Shown piece after piece: positions 35,901 to 43,624 of a DNA stretch of 64,000 bases (its first letter is position 1; every line of letters begins with the position of its first letter). Position numbers and translations under genes: made by a program. Below the pieces are notes generated by a model. That model did not search any database and had not been told where the DNA came from. It was given only the letters and a program-made list of their open reading frames with translations. Source of the DNA: Streptomyces sp. NBC_01276 (GTDB lineage: Bacteria > Actinomycetota > Actinomycetes > Streptomycetales > Streptomycetaceae); contig NZ_CP108442.1 in the NCBI RefSeq assembly GCF_041435355.1, positions 3,286,001-3,350,000 of the forward strand. The letters are read 5' to 3'.

Positions 35901-36033
35901 GGCGCTGCGGCGGCTCGGCCAGCCGGACCGGGCGCAGGCCTGCTGGCGGGACGCGGAGACGGTGTTCACGCAGCTGGGCTCGTCCGAACTGGCCGAGGTT
36001 CAGGCCCTGCTGGCGGCGGAGCTGGCCGCCTGA
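32953..36033 (+). CDS. afsR: AfsR-like SARP transcriptional activator (BTAD, NB-ARC, TPR)
   Basis: A 1026-residue multidomain regulator. After a Pro-rich head (residues 1-65) there is a SARP winged-helix DNA-binding domain and bacterial transcriptional activation domain (about 66-310), an NB-ARC ATPase with Walker A GIGGVGKTT (Lys371), and about ten C-terminal TPR units ending near 1020. AfsR of S. coelicolor has the same order and begins MDG...; it is phosphorylated by AfsK and switches on afsS to raise antibiotic production. An afsS-like gene follows 185 bp later and an AfsK-like kinase is 14 kb away. Codon 621 (34813-34815) is TTA, so translation should need the bldA tRNA. Confidence 0.85.
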   Translation: MDGIPAIPHQRNHPEAARSRNSADVPAAPEPPAPPENPPAPHAPAPHAAEPPHAPRPPEPSPADNRFAVLGPVRAWRGPEALPSGSPQQRALLAVLLLRDGRTATAPELIDAIWGEDPPPQALATIRTYASRLRKVLHPGLLVSDAGGYAIRLRHQEALDLGIARSLAADAETARSAGDRALARTLLARALDLWDGEPLAGVPGPHADTERTRLAEWRLQLLETRLDLDLEVGHHAEAVSELTALTAAHPLRERLRELLMLALYRSGRQAEALAVYADTRRLLAEELGVDPRPELSALQQRILNADAELARAEDPATAAAPAPVRPAQLPATVPDFTGRAPFVSELGEILAGAGGQVMAVSALAGIGGVGKTTLAVHVAHAARPHFPDGQLYADLQGTDPRPAQPEAVLGSFLRALGTPDSSIPDSAADRAALYRTVLDGRRVLVLLDNARDAAQVRPLLPGTAGCAALVTSRVRMSGLAGAHLVDLDVMSPEEALQLFTRIVGAERVGAERQAALNVVGACGFLPLAIRIAASRLAARRTWTVSVLAAKLADERRRLDELQAGDLAVKATFELGYGQLEPAQQRAFRLLGLADGPDISLSAAAAVLDLPEHDTEDLLEALVDCSLLESAAPGRYRFHDLVRLYARACAERDEQPSLGQDAALDRLLDFYLATASRVYAVERPGDRLPAHLSPTRHPGLILTEPRAALDWLFAEADPLLACVRQAAGRPAALRRAVDLLWAAKDLAESGANSKQYESAALTLREAARAAKDPRAEGRARTTLTMVHLVAGRFTEGDEEARQAMDLAREAGDPLPSCWAPNDRGIIALYQGRHRDGERYLLEAIEKFRADANVIGEASALCNLSRIHVELGRLPSAIDLAQQGIAIYDRMGLTLRLANGRYALGIALTQAGRLREALTQLGEALSLFHDNRQPLWEGVTHFRLAEAHLAARRPTLAAKHAEQAIALRGIGGEWRRATVLTVLGKALRRLGQPDRAQACWRDAETVFTQLGSSELAEVQALLAAELAA

Positions 36034-36071
36034 CGAGGGCGGATGCGGGTCCCGGTCCGGATGGACGGCCG

Positions 36072-36093
36072 CGTTCATCGTTCGTTTATCGCC
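36072..36093 (+). promoter_or_regulatory. 11-nt direct repeat upstream of the afsS-like gene (possible AfsR box)
   Basis: CGTTCATCGTT (36072-36082) is followed directly by CGTTTATCGCC (36083-36093): two heptamer-type repeats spaced 11 nt, one helical turn, which is the arrangement SARP activators bind. In S. coelicolor AfsR binds such repeats at the afsS promoter. The start codon is 125 bp downstream. Confidence 0.55.
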
Positions 36094-36217
36094 ACCCGCC
36101 ACGATGGATGCATCGACCCGGTGCATCGGGGGACGCCCGGGCCGGCTGGAGGACTACCCGTTCGGCGGTCCGCGGGGGAATCGCCGAACGGGCCCGACTC
36201 ATCCATCAGGAGATCCG

Positions 36218-36418
36218 ATGACGACGAACGAGAACAGCCTGCCGCTCGACGGCGACATCAGACCGCTCGACAACCACGCTTCGGGCGTCGAGATCAATCC
36301 TCTGGATCCGCTCGACCCTCCGGCCCCGAAGCAGCCGGGTGAGAAGCCGCTCGACAACCACGCCTCGGGCGAGGAGATCGTGACGCTGGACAACCACGCG
36401 TCCGGCTCCCTCCCGTAG
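36218..36418 (+). CDS. afsS: AfsS-like small regulatory protein with LDNHASG repeats
   Basis: A 66-residue, acidic, cysteine-free protein without signal peptide. It carries three exact LDNHASG repeats (residues 17-23, 45-51, 57-63) plus decayed PLD units. AfsS of S. coelicolor is about the same size, sits directly downstream of afsR and also consists of DNHxP-type repeats; its mode of action is still not understood. Here the repeat differs (LDNHASG rather than a DNHMP form). CAGGAG is placed 7 bases before the ATG at 36218. Position, size and motif make the assignment likely but the family is short and divergent. Confidence 0.7.
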   Translation: MTTNENSLPLDGDIRPLDNHASGVEINPLDPLDPPAPKQPGEKPLDNHASGEEIVTLDNHASGSLP

Positions 36419-36447
36419 CACCACCGGCCTTCGGGCCGCACGGCACG

Positions 36448-36627
36448 ACGTACGGGGGAAACGTACGGGGGACCCGCGGGCGGGCGTACAGGGGGAACGT
36501 ACGGGGGCCGCTCGCGGGACGTACGGGGGAAGTACGGGGGAAGTACGGGGGATCCTCCCCCGGGGGAACGTACGGGGGACGTACGGGGGACCCGCGGGGG
36601 AAGACGTACGGGGGAGCAACACGGGGG
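36448..36627. repeat. Tandem GTACGGGGG repeats downstream of the afsS-like gene
   Basis: Nine exact GTACGGGGG units and two variants spread over 180 bp, with irregular spacing (mostly GGACGTACGGGGG). The G5 runs could form G-quadruplexes on the plus strand. No convincing coding frame uses them. The surrounding gap (36419-36821) has no gene otherwise. Confidence 0.85.
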
Positions 36628-36821
36628 AACGGCGGCCGCGGTGGCCAGGAGGGGGACCACCGCGGCCGTCGCACGCCCGCGTCCGGGCGCGGTACCGGGC
36701 CGGCCGGGGTCCGGGCCGGAAGGGATGATTCCTGCCGCACGGCGACAGAAGACCACTTCCGGGACGGCCGGACCCTCCCGGAAACCGGCCCCCGCGGCCC
36801 GCCGGTGACTACGCTGGCAGC

Positions 36822-37556
36822 GTGTTCACCTCCCAGGGCCCGAGCCTGCGCGAACTGGCCGTCCAGGCCCTCTCCTCCGTCGAGCACGGCTACGACCTGC
36901 TCGCCCCGAAGTTCGACCACACCCCGTTCCGCACCCCGGACCGGATGCTCGACGCCGTCGAGGAGGCCCTCGCCCAGCGGGAGGGTTCCTTCTCCGACGG
37001 CCTCGACCTGTGCTGCGGCACCGGCGCGGGCCTGCCGATGCTGCGCCGCCTGTGCCGGGAGCGGGTCACCGGGGTCGACCTCAGCGCGGGCATGCTCGCC
37101 GAGGCCGCGCGTCGGCACCCCGAGGGGGTGGACCTCCTGCGGGGCGATGCGCTGGCGCTGCCGGAGGCGCTCACGGACTCGTACGACCTGGCGGTGAGCT
37201 TCGGGGCCTTCGGGCACTTCCTGCCGGCCGAGCGGCCCGCCCTGTTCGCGGGCGTGCACCGGGCGCTGCGGCCCGGAGGGGTCTTCGCCTTCCCCGTGGG
37301 CGCCCCGATCCCGCTCTCCTCGCCCCTGTGGTGGGCGGTGGCCGGGTTCGACGCGGCGATGCGGGTGCGCAACGCCGTCTGGCGGCCGCCCTTCGTCATG
37401 TACTACCGCACCTTCCCGCTGGGCCCCGTCCGCGCGGACCTGGCGGCGGCGGGCTTCGGTGTGGAGACGGTCCCGCTGGAGCACTTCGGGTACCGGGAGG
37501 ACGGCAGCCCGCGCTGGCGGCTGCTGCTGGCCCGGAAGTCCGGCCCGGCCGGCTGA
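36822..37556 (+). CDS. Class I SAM-dependent methyltransferase
   Basis: A 244-residue methyltransferase with motif I LDLCCGTGAGLPML, motif II VDLSAGMLAEAARRHPEG, and post-motif FGAFGHFLPAERPALFAGVHRALRPGGVFAFP. The Cys pair in the glycine loop is unusual but common in Streptomyces members of this group. GTG start at 36822. The substrate is unknown. It ends two bases before the convergent sialidase stop codon. Confidence 0.88.
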   Translation: MFTSQGPSLRELAVQALSSVEHGYDLLAPKFDHTPFRTPDRMLDAVEEALAQREGSFSDGLDLCCGTGAGLPMLRRLCRERVTGVDLSAGMLAEAARRHPEGVDLLRGDALALPEALTDSYDLAVSFGAFGHFLPAERPALFAGVHRALRPGGVFAFPVGAPIPLSSPLWWAVAGFDAAMRVRNAVWRPPFVMYYRTFPLGPVRADLAAAGFGVETVPLEHFGYREDGSPRWRLLLARKSGPAG

Positions 37557-39509
37557 TCACCGGATCGTGTCGAAGGCGAGCCGGACCCGCTCCTGGTCGG
37601 TGACGTCGCTGCCGTCGCGCAGCCGGGCCGTGTCGTTGCCGGACAGGGCCCGCCCGTAGATCCGTACGTCGTCCAGGGCGCCCGCGTAGAAGGCCTTGTA
37701 GTCGGGCTGCGTGCCGATGTGGATCGTGAAGGCTCCGGTGGGCCGGAAGTCGGGCCGGCCGGGGCCCAGCGGCGCGGTGGCGGCCCGTCCGCCGTCCACG
37801 GACAGTTCGAGGCGGTCGCCCTTGCGCTGGAAGACCACGTGGTGCCAGGCGTCGTCGTCGGTCCGGATCGCGGCGGCCACGGAGACGGGTCCCGTCCCGT
37901 CGTTGGCGGTGGCTTCGAGGCGGCCGGTCTCCGGGTCGGCCTCGATGCGCAGCTGTCTGGCGGTCGGGCCCTGGCCGTAGGCCCACAGCAGCGGCTGGCG
38001 CAGGCCGCTCTCCCGGTCCTGGCCGCGGGTCTTGTACTTGACCCAGGTGGCGACGGCGAAGTCCCCGTCCCCCACGCGCAGTGCCTCCGGGCAGTCGGTG
38101 AGGCGCAGGAAGTCGTCCTTGCCGTCGAAGCGCATGGTCTTCCCGCCGTCCGGCCGGTTGCCGAGGCGGGGCGCGCCGTGGACGACGGCGTCGTGGTGGC
38201 CCGCGCTGGTGTCGGGGGTGTGCCGGGGGGTGAGGTCCTCGGCGGCGGCGCGCAGTTCCTGGGGGCCGAAGGCGGTGAACTTGATGTAGCCGTGCGGGGT
38301 GCCGTTGGCGGTCTCGTAGAGCATGCCGATCCGGCCGCCGGGCAGGACGGCCATGTCGGAGTAGCCGGCGCGTTCGCGCAGGACGACGGCGCCGCTCTTG
38401 GACCAGGTGCGTCCGCCGTCCTCGGAGGTGCGTACGGCCAGGGTCCAGCGGTCGGAGAACTCGGCTCCGGGACGGCTGGGCGCCGACAGCAGGAGGGGGC
38501 CGCCGGGCAGCTGGAGGAGGGATCCGGAGGCGGGCGGTGCGATCAGCCCGGTGACGGGTGCGAAGCCGGGGGCGGGGAAGGCGGGGGCGGCGGCGTCGTC
38601 GACGAGGGCGGCGATGCGGTGGTCGTCGGTGCCGCAGGTGGCGGTGGAGCGGGCGTTGACGTAGATCCGGCCGTCGGGGAGCTGGGTGAGGGCGGGCTCG
38701 TTGGGGGCGGGGGTGCCTTCGGGGGCGCCCCAGCGGGCGCCGGCCTGCCAGGTGACGCCGCCGTCGTCGCTGTAGAGGAGCTGGGCTCCGGATTCGTTGG
38801 ACTCGGTGCGGTAGTCGGCGCCGACGACGAGCCGGCCGGGGCGGTCGGGGCGGGTCGGGGTGAGCTGGATGCCGTGGCCGGGGCCGACCGAGACCCAGGC
38901 CCAGTCGGCGCCCTTGAGCTGGGGCTGGGGGGCGGGTTCGGAGGTCCAGTGGGCGCCGTCGTCGGTGCTGTGGGCCAGGCGCAGTTCGCGGGGGCCGCGG
39001 ACGCGGTTGCCGGCGGCGTCGGGGGCCCAGGTGCTGTAGGCGTAGAGGAGGGAGATCCGCCCGGAGGAGGAGTCGACGACGGGGGCGGGGTTGCCGTAGG
39101 CGCCGGGATCGCCGGTGCCGCGGATGATCTCCATCGGGCCCCAGGTGCGGCCTTCGTCGGTGGAGCGCTTCATGACGAGGTCGATGTCGCCGATGTCGTT
39201 GCAACTCGCGGTGCGGGCCTCGGCGATGGCCAGCAGGGTGCCGTCCTTGGTGGTGGTGAGGGTGGGGATGCGGTAGCAGTCGTAGCCCTCGGTGAAGGCG
39301 CTGAAGGGCGCGGACACGGCGGCGGTCAGCCCGCGGCGGCCGCCCCCGCCGCCGTCGCCGTCGTCGCCCGGACCGTCAGGGCCGGCGGGCGTGCCGGGCA
39401 GGAGGGCGAGGAGCAGGACCACGGCGAGGGCGGCGACGGCCCCGGCCGCCGCCCACAGCCGGGCCCGGGGACCTCGGGGAAATCGGACAACCGGCTGGTT
39501 CGCGCTCAC
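37557..39509 (-). CDS. Secreted sialidase (GH33) with C-terminal LamG domain
   Basis: A 650-residue exo-alpha-sialidase. A short cytoplasmic head precedes a transmembrane/signal segment (AAGAVAALAVVLLLALLPG), then the six-bladed propeller with the YRIP motif (CYRIPTLTTT) and four Asp boxes (STDEGRTW, STDDGAHW, SDDGGVTW, SEDGGRTW). Residues about 470-640 form a LamG/concanavalin-like sugar-binding domain (WVKYKTRGQDRES, DVRIYGRALS). It should release sialic acids from extracellular glycans. GTG start at 39509. Sialidase is a secreted degradative trait unrelated to the regulons nearby. Confidence 0.93.
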   Translation of the reverse strand: MSANQPVVRFPRGPRARLWAAAGAVAALAVVLLLALLPGTPAGPDGPGDDGDGGGGGRRGLTAAVSAPFSAFTEGYDCYRIPTLTTTKDGTLLAIAEARTASCNDIGDIDLVMKRSTDEGRTWGPMEIIRGTGDPGAYGNPAPVVDSSSGRISLLYAYSTWAPDAAGNRVRGPRELRLAHSTDDGAHWTSEPAPQPQLKGADWAWVSVGPGHGIQLTPTRPDRPGRLVVGADYRTESNESGAQLLYSDDGGVTWQAGARWGAPEGTPAPNEPALTQLPDGRIYVNARSTATCGTDDHRIAALVDDAAAPAFPAPGFAPVTGLIAPPASGSLLQLPGGPLLLSAPSRPGAEFSDRWTLAVRTSEDGGRTWSKSGAVVLRERAGYSDMAVLPGGRIGMLYETANGTPHGYIKFTAFGPQELRAAAEDLTPRHTPDTSAGHHDAVVHGAPRLGNRPDGGKTMRFDGKDDFLRLTDCPEALRVGDGDFAVATWVKYKTRGQDRESGLRQPLLWAYGQGPTARQLRIEADPETGRLEATANDGTGPVSVAAAIRTDDDAWHHVVFQRKGDRLELSVDGGRAATAPLGPGRPDFRPTGAFTIHIGTQPDYKAFYAGALDDVRIYGRALSGNDTARLRDGSDVTDQERVRLAFDTIR

Positions 39510-39685
39510 CCGTGCAGGCTAACGCGGGTGCGATCACCACAACCGCCCCGGGGATGTCACCCCGGGGATGTACGGCCGGTACGGACGTAGATCCACAGGC
39601 TGATGGCAGACGCGCCCGCCCGCCCTAGCGTTCGAGGTGTCGGCCCGGACCGGGCCGGACTCCACGGAACACGGACGGAGAGAAC

Positions 39686-40867
39686 GTGAAGCGACGCTCG
39701 TTCCTGGCGGGCGCGGCCGTGGCCGCCGCCCTGGCCGGCACCCTCGGCACCACCACCGCCCACGCCGACACCCGGGCCGACACCCGGGCCGGCACCCGGG
39801 GCGGCACCCTCGCGGCACAACCGGCTTCGGGCGCTCCGGCGTTGCCCGCGCCCTCCGGGCACCAGCCGGTCGGCAGGACCACGGTCCACCTGAAGGACGA
39901 GGGCCGGCCCGACCCGTGGGTTCCCTCGGAGAAGCGGGAGCTGATGGTCTCCCTCTGGTACCCGGCCGTCGCCCCCTCGGGCACGCCCGCGCCGTACATG
40001 ACGTCCGGGGAGTCCGAGCGGTACGTCGAGGCCGGTCGACTGGGCGTGCCGAAGGACCTGTTCACCACGGTGGTGACCCACGCGTCGGCCGACGCCCGGC
40101 CGGAGCGGGTGCGCGGCGGGCTGCCCCTGGTCATCCTGTCCCCGGGCTTCGGCATGCCGCGCGCCACCCTGACGGGCCTGGCCGAGGAGCTCGCGAGCCG
40201 CGGCTACGCCGTCGCCGGGATCGGGCACAACTACGAGGCCGACGGCATCACCTTCCCCGACGGCCACACGACCTCCTGCGTGGCGTGCGAGGAGAAGGAC
40301 CGGGACAAGGTCTTCGAGAAGGCCGGCGCCGTCCGCGCCGAGGACATCTCCTTCGTGATCGACGAGCTGACCGGGAAGCGGGCGGCCCGGGACCACGGCG
40401 TGGCCCTCGACCCCGGCCGGATCGCCGTCGTCGGGCACTCGGCCGGCGGTTTCAGCACCGTCCCGGCCATGCTGAAGGACCCCCGGGTCAAGGCGGGGGT
40501 CAACATGGACGGCAACTTCCGCTACCCGGACCACGAGACGCCCGTGAACCGGCCGCTCCTGATGCTGGGCAACCCCGGCCACGTACCCGGCGGCGGCGAC
40601 CCGACCTGGGACAGCACCTGGAAGCAGTTCACCGGCTGGAAGCGCTGGCTGAGCGTCGACGGCACCGAGCACCTGTCCTTCACCGACCTGGCTCCGCTGG
40701 CCAAGCAGCTCGGCAGGCCCCTCCAGGCGCTGGACGGCGACCGCGCCGACACCATCACCAGGTCCTACGTGACCGCCTTCGTCGACACCCACCTGCGCGG
40801 GCGCGGCGCACCGCTGCTGGACGGTCCGGCAGCCGCCTTCCCGGAGGTCCGCTTCCACCGGCCGTAG
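39686..40867 (+). CDS. Secreted alpha/beta hydrolase, PAF acetylhydrolase-like
   Basis: A 393-residue protein with a Tat-compatible signal (MKRRSFLAGAAVAAALAGTLG) carrying the twin arginine. The hydrolase fold shows the nucleophile elbow GHSAGGFS and a later TEHLSFTDL histidine; the N-terminal LMVSLWYPA and VILSPGFGMPRATLTGLAEELASRGYAVAGIGH are typical of the platelet-activating-factor acetylhydrolase isoform II branch. It probably hydrolyses an ester outside the cell. GTG start at 39686. Confidence 0.88.
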   Translation: MKRRSFLAGAAVAAALAGTLGTTTAHADTRADTRAGTRGGTLAAQPASGAPALPAPSGHQPVGRTTVHLKDEGRPDPWVPSEKRELMVSLWYPAVAPSGTPAPYMTSGESERYVEAGRLGVPKDLFTTVVTHASADARPERVRGGLPLVILSPGFGMPRATLTGLAEELASRGYAVAGIGHNYEADGITFPDGHTTSCVACEEKDRDKVFEKAGAVRAEDISFVIDELTGKRAARDHGVALDPGRIAVVGHSAGGFSTVPAMLKDPRVKAGVNMDGNFRYPDHETPVNRPLLMLGNPGHVPGGGDPTWDSTWKQFTGWKRWLSVDGTEHLSFTDLAPLAKQLGRPLQALDGDRADTITRSYVTAFVDTHLRGRGAPLLDGPAAAFPEVRFHRP

Positions 40868-40934
40868 GCCGGGTACGCCGCCGCCCGGCGGACCCCGGTC
40901 TCCGCCCCGGCCCCGGTCTCCGCCCCGGCCGTGG

Positions 40935-41681
40935 TCACCGGCCCCAGACGACGACGTCGAACGTGCCGTTGGTGTCGCCGCCCCCGCCGCCGAACTGCTT
41001 GACGGTCAGCCGGACGACCCGGCCCTCCTTCGTCTTGCCGCAGAAGACCCTGCCGGTCTTGAGGTCCATGTCCTTCGTGGTCCCCAGCGTGTCGACGACA
41101 CCGGCGCAGTCCTCGTACGAGGGTGTCTTCGACGAGTCCTCCCACACCAGCGCCTTGGCCCCGCCCTCGGGGCGCAGCCGCTGGTTTCCGAACGAGAAGA
41201 CGGAGAAGTCGTTGTCGCTGTTGACCTCGGACTCCACCGGCGGCGCCACGTCCAGGTCCTTGGGCTTCGCGTACTCGATCGCGAGGGCGCCCTCCCACTG
41301 GACCGTGCCGGGCGGCTTCCCGGAGGGGGTCCGGGGGGCCGACGCCGCCGGGGACGGCGAGGACTGCGGCGGGGCGGGGTCCGACGGGCCGGCCGCGCCG
41401 GCCGGGGTCTGCGCCCCGGGCGTGGCGGCGGTCACGGCCGGGGCCTTCGCGGCGGGGGCCGGGCTGTTGCCGCCGGCCGCCAGGTAGGTGCCGACGACGC
41501 CGATCACGGCAGCCACCAGGGTGGCTCCCGCGCCGATCCAGGCGCCCCGGTGCGAGGAGGCGCTCGGCGGAGTGACGGGCGGGGCCGCCGGCGGCGGGCC
41601 GCCGGGAGCTCCGTACGCCGGACCGGACGGCGGGTACCCCGGAGGTGTCGGCCAGCCCTGACGGGGTTCTTCGCTGTTCAT
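40935..41681 (-). CDS. Single-pass membrane protein with Pro-rich cytoplasmic tail
   Basis: A 248-residue protein: a Pro/Gly-rich N-terminus (residues 1-40), one transmembrane helix (GAWIGAGATLVAAVIGVVGTYLAA), a Pro/Ala linker and an extracellular domain with two cysteines and FDVVVWGR at the end. This layout is common in Streptomyces genes encoding sensor-like or cell-wall-associated proteins. GAGG nine bases before the ATG at 41681 selects this start. Function unknown. Confidence 0.7.
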   Translation of the reverse strand: MNSEEPRQGWPTPPGYPPSGPAYGAPGGPPPAAPPVTPPSASSHRGAWIGAGATLVAAVIGVVGTYLAAGGNSPAPAAKAPAVTAATPGAQTPAGAAGPSDPAPPQSSPSPAASAPRTPSGKPPGTVQWEGALAIEYAKPKDLDVAPPVESEVNSDNDFSVFSFGNQRLRPEGGAKALVWEDSSKTPSYEDCAGVVDTLGTTKDMDLKTGRVFCGKTKEGRVVRLTVKQFGGGGGDTNGTFDVVVWGR

Positions 41682-41781
41682 CCTGCCCATCCTCATACGA
41701 TGTGATCTTCGAGGGGACAGGGTACTGACGAATCCTGAAGAGCTGTCATGACCGTTTCAGAACCGCCGAGTCGGGTGCCTC

Positions 41782-43530
41782 CTACACCGGTCGGCGGCGG
41801 GAGCGGAGTTCGGTCTTGAGGACCTTGCCGCTCGCGTTGCGCGGCAGGTCCGCGACGAATTCCACCTCCCTCGGCACCTTGTAGTTGGCCATCTCCCGGC
41901 GGGACCAGGCGATCAGGTCGTCGGCGGTGAGGGTGGAGCCGGGGCGCCGGACCGCGTACGCCTTGCCGACCTCGCCGAGGCGGGGATCGGGGATGCCGAC
42001 GACGGCGACGTCGGCGACGTCCGGGTGCAGACCGAGGAGCTGCTCGATCTCGGCGGGGTAGGCGTTGAAGCCGCCGACGATGAACATGTCCTTGATCCGG
42101 TCGGTGATGCGGAGGTTGCCGTCCGCGTCGAGGACGCCCACGTCGCCGGTACGCAGCCAGCCGTCGGGGGTGATGGCGCCGGCGGTGCCGTCCGGGTCCT
42201 CGAAGTAGCCCCGCATCACGTGGTGTCCGCCGACCCACACCTCGCCGGGGGTGCCGACGGGCCGTGGGGTGCCGTCGGGGGCGGCGATCCGCAGGCGGGT
42301 GTCGGGGATGGGGCGTCCGGAGGTCTCGGAGACCACCTCGGCCGGGTCGCCCCGGCGGCACATGGTGACGATGCCGCTGGCCTCGGAGAGCCCGTAGGCG
42401 GTGAGCACGGTGGCGATGTGCAGTTCGGCGCGGAGCCGCTCGACGAGCCGGAGGGGGACGACGGCCGCCCCGGTGACGACCAGGCGCAGGGCCGACAGGT
42501 CGTGGTGGTCGCGCTGGGGGTGGTCGAGGAGGGACTGGTGGAGGGTGGGCGGGCCGGGGAGTACGGAGATCCGCTCGGCGGCGACGTTGGCGAGGACGGT
42601 GTCCACGTTGAAGACGGGCTGCGGGACCATCGTGGCGCCGCGCATCAGGCAGGCGATGATCCCGGCCTTGTAGCCGAAGGTGTGGAAGAACGGGTTCACG
42701 ATGAGGTAGCGGTCGCCCTCACGGAGGCCTGCGAGTTCGCTCCAGACGGCGTAGCAGCGCAGGGTCTGGGCGTGGGTGATGACGGCGCCCTTGGGGCTGC
42801 CGGTGGTGCCCGAGGTGTAGATGATGTCGGAGGGGGCGTCGGACGGTATCGCCTCGGCGCGGGCGCGGACGGCCTCGGCGGGGACGGCGTCGCCGGCGGC
42901 GAGGAAGTCCTTCCAGGTGCGGAAGTCCTCGGGGGCGTCGTCGGCCAGGACCACGACCTGTTCCAGGTGCGGCAGGCCGGGCAGGGGTCCGGTGCCGGTG
43001 CCTTCGGCGGCGGCGCGGCGCAGGGAGGCCACGTAGGAGGTGCCGAGGAAGGTGCCGGTGACGAAGAGCAGGCGGGCGCGGCTGCGCTGGAGCACGTAGG
43101 CGGCTTCAGCGCCCTTGAAGCGGGTGTTGAGGGGGACGAGCACCGCTCCCGCGCTGACGGCGCCGAGGGCGGAGACGATCCAGTCGAGGGTGTTGGGCGC
43201 CCAGACGGCGACGCGGTCGCCGGGTTCGACGCCGGCGGCGAGGCAGGCGGCGGCTGCGCGCTCTACCCGTTCGCCGAGCTGGGCGTAGTCGAGGCGCAGG
43301 CGTCCGTCGACGACGGCCTCCCGGTCGCCGTAGCGGGTGGCGGCGTCCCGGACGAGGCCGGCGATGGTGCCCCAGCGGAGGTCGCCGCGGGGGTCGGGGA
43401 CGTCGACGTGACGCCCTCCCCCGGCGTCCGCCGCCTCCCCCGCCCCGGCCCCGACCCCGACCGCCTCCGCCGCCCCGGCTCCGGCCCCCCGGTCGTGCCC
43501 GCACCCCTCCGCACCCGCGACTTCGCCCAT
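41782..43530 (-). CDS. Acyl-CoA synthetase (AMP-forming), FadD3-like
   Basis: A 582-residue ANL-superfamily ligase with A3 motif YTSGTTGSPKGA, A5 YGLSEASG, A7 TGD and A10 PRNASGKVLK (catalytic Lys). The closest known type is the ring-propionate ligase FadD3 of mycobacterial sterol catabolism; here the real substrate is unknown. The N-terminal 40 residues are a low-complexity Gly/Ala stretch. The palindrome CTGACTATCCGTCAG lies in the short divergent gap towards the thiolase operon, so both units are probably co-regulated: this enzyme would load the substrate onto CoA for the thiolase-side enzymes. Confidence 0.9.
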   Translation of the reverse strand: MGEVAGAEGCGHDRGAGAGAAEAVGVGAGAGEAADAGGGRHVDVPDPRGDLRWGTIAGLVRDAATRYGDREAVVDGRLRLDYAQLGERVERAAAACLAAGVEPGDRVAVWAPNTLDWIVSALGAVSAGAVLVPLNTRFKGAEAAYVLQRSRARLLFVTGTFLGTSYVASLRRAAAEGTGTGPLPGLPHLEQVVVLADDAPEDFRTWKDFLAAGDAVPAEAVRARAEAIPSDAPSDIIYTSGTTGSPKGAVITHAQTLRCYAVWSELAGLREGDRYLIVNPFFHTFGYKAGIIACLMRGATMVPQPVFNVDTVLANVAAERISVLPGPPTLHQSLLDHPQRDHHDLSALRLVVTGAAVVPLRLVERLRAELHIATVLTAYGLSEASGIVTMCRRGDPAEVVSETSGRPIPDTRLRIAAPDGTPRPVGTPGEVWVGGHHVMRGYFEDPDGTAGAITPDGWLRTGDVGVLDADGNLRITDRIKDMFIVGGFNAYPAEIEQLLGLHPDVADVAVVGIPDPRLGEVGKAYAVRRPGSTLTADDLIAWSRREMANYKVPREVEFVADLPRNASGKVLKTELRSRRRPV

Positions 43531-43558
43531 CGCCCGCCCCTCCCCGCGATCCCAGTAG

Positions 43559-43573
43559 CTGACTATCCGTCAG
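43559..43573. promoter_or_regulatory. CTGACTnnnCGTCAG palindrome (operator 6)
   Basis: CTGACTATCCGTCAG has one mismatch in the left arm. It lies in the 94-bp gap between the divergent acyl-CoA synthetase and thiolase start codons and could control both at once. Confidence 0.65.
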
Positions 43574-43624
43574 ATTAGCTGTAGCCTTCGCGGCTGTCAG
43601 TACTGGCACACCCCGGAGGTGGCG

